NCBI GenBank assembly: GCA_005878685.1
Contig: VBLN01000173.1
Location: 5,708 to 15,007 of the forward strand
Direction: 5' to 3'
DNA length: 9,300 bases
From: Deltaproteobacteria bacterium
GTDB taxonomy: Bacteria > Desulfobacterota > Binatia > UBA9968
Within the stretch, counting starts at the first letter, position 1, and each line of letters opens with the position of its first letter. Made by a program: the position numbers and the translations under genes. Positions 8,486-9,300 of the stretch are shown here, piece by piece. Below the pieces are notes generated by a model, which was not told the DNA's origin, did no database searches, and saw only the letters and a list, made by a program, of their open reading frames with translations.

Positions 8486-8545
8486 TTTTTAATTTTGAGC
8501 TTTTAGTTTGAATAATTCAAAACTCAGCACTCAAAACTAAAAACT
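8484..8545 (+). repeat. AT-rich inverted repeat between etfB and etfA
   Basis: The left outer arm 8484-8499 and the right outer arm 8530-8545 are complementary at 15 of 16 positions (one A-C mismatch). The inner parts, up to TTTGAA and TTCAAA, pair imperfectly, so almost the whole 69-bp gap is one long hairpin. It begins at the etfB stop and ends about 9 bp before the etfA ATG. Its A/T-rich composition is very unlike the flanking genes, suggesting an inserted palindromic repeat or an intra-operon RNA hairpin. It is not a typical GC-rich terminator. Confidence 0.6.
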
Positions 8546-8554
8546 TAGTTGCGT

Positions 8555-9300
8555 ATGGCGGATCTGATCTGGGTCTATGGCGAGGTGGTCGATGAAAAGG
8601 TCACGCCGACCACGCTCGAAATGCTGACGAAGGCCTCCGAAGTAGGGACGGCAGAGGCAGTTCTGCTCGGGCCGGCTCCGGAGGATGCCGTTTCAACCCT
8701 CGCCCAATATGGGGCGAGCAAGATCTATCGCTCGGCAGATCTGCTCTTCCGCGACTATCTGACTCTTCCCGCGCTGGACGTGGTTGCTGGCTTGATTCAG
8801 AAACACAAGCCCGCCGTGGCGCTCTTCGCTTCGAGCTACGCCGGCCGGGACTTGGCGGCGGGGCTGAGCGCCAGGCTCGATTGCGGGGCTATCGCTGACG
8901 TCGGCGATTTTGCTTTGAAAGATGGCTCTGTGGAAGCCACGATCCCCGCGCTTGGAGGCAGCTATCAGAACACCAGCACATTGGTCAGTTCGGGAACGAA
9001 GATATTGCTCGTTCGGCCCAAATCGTTCGAGGCAAAGCCGCATCCGCAAACAGCGGCCGTTGAAGAGATCGCCGCCTCTTCTGATCCCGCGGTCCGTAAG
9101 GCTCATCTAGCCGATCGCGTAACGGTGAAGCCGGAAGGACCCCAACTTGAAGGTGCCAATATTGTTGTCTCCGGGGGGCGGGGGCTAAAGGCGGCCGAAC
9201 ATTTCGACATGCTTCGCCAATTGGCAGAGCTGCTGGGCGGCGCCGTTGGCGCGACGCGGGCGGCGGTGGATGCGGGCTGGGTGCCCTATGCGATGCAGGT
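8555..9300 (+). CDS. etfA: Electron transfer flavoprotein alpha subunit, truncated by the right window edge
   Basis: EtfA is the FAD-carrying subunit of the ETF heterodimer and passes electrons from acyl-CoA and related dehydrogenases to ETF:quinone oxidoreductase. The 248 visible residues comprise the N-terminal domain (MADLIWVYGEV; EAVLLGPAPED; ALFASSYAGRDLAAGLSARLDCG) and the start of the C-terminal FAD domain: NIVVSGGRGL (202-211), then GGAVGATRAAVDAGWVPYAMQ just before the edge, the usual lead-in to the FAD-binding motif. There is no N-terminal ferredoxin-like extension, so it is a plain EtfA. ATG 8555 is the natural start because the conserved N-terminus begins there, but no Shine-Dalgarno is visible in TTAGTTGCGT and an AT-rich hairpin fills the space up to etfB; translation may depend on coupling or an unusual leader. 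Same strand and order as etfB, 69 bp apart. The frame is open throughout. About 70-80 residues should lie beyond the window. Confidence 0.93.
   Translation, partial: MADLIWVYGEVVDEKVTPTTLEMLTKASEVGTAEAVLLGPAPEDAVSTLAQYGASKIYRSADLLFRDYLTLPALDVVAGLIQKHKPAVALFASSYAGRDLAAGLSARLDCGAIADVGDFALKDGSVEATIPALGGSYQNTSTLVSSGTKILLVRPKSFEAKPHPQTAAVEEIAASSDPAVRKAHLADRVTVKPEGPQLEGANIVVSGGRGLKAAEHFDMLRQLAELLGGAVGATRAAVDAGWVPYAMQ

Overview
The window reads as GC-rich chromosomal DNA from an uncultured soil or subsurface bacterium. An orphan NMT1-like solute-binding lipo/secretory protein, an isolated PaaA-like di-iron protein, an ETF operon and a probable selenoprotein would fit Desulfobacterota/Binatota, Rokubacteria or NC10-type lineages. 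This placement is a low-confidence inference; there is no rRNA or marker gene to fix it. I see no phage, IS element, CRISPR array, tRNA or rRNA.

Left block (+ strand, 1-2771). The window opens inside a gene of the PCYCGC-motif (CYCxC) family. Its only in-frame interruption is a TGA at 169-171, which lies exactly where I expect the first Cys of a conserved C-x-x-C. Downstream of the TGA lies a hairpin with bacterial SECIS geometry, so this is best read as a selenoprotein with a U-x-x-C motif. 53 bp later comes copA, a Cu(I) P1B-ATPase with an N-terminal YHS domain and two CPM...C-x-x-CGM heavy-metal modules. The two genes probably form a metal-handling operon.

Middle block (- strand, 6497-2845). 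In transcription order: pncB (nicotinate phosphoribosyltransferase, NAD salvage), an orphan ABC solute-binding protein, and an rhlE-type DEAD-box helicase. The helicase is broken: the Walker A motif and roughly 20-25 codons are missing and the frame changes at about 3860-3869. A perfect 21-bp palindrome with a GT-N7-AC core lies 34 bp upstream of pncB and looks like an NrtR-type operator for NAD metabolism.

Right block (+ strand, 6648-9300). A PaaA-like ferritin-fold di-iron protein is followed by a 63-aa acidic small protein and a clear intrinsic terminator. Then come etfB and etfA, the two subunits of electron transfer flavoprotein. etfB carries one frameshift at about 8068; etfA runs off the right edge. 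An AT-rich inverted repeat separates etfB from etfA.

Two indel-type lesions (rhlE and etfB) in 9.3 kb leave open that some are assembly or sequencing errors. The TGA in the first gene is different: reading frame and homology continue unbroken across it, which argues for recoding rather than an indel.
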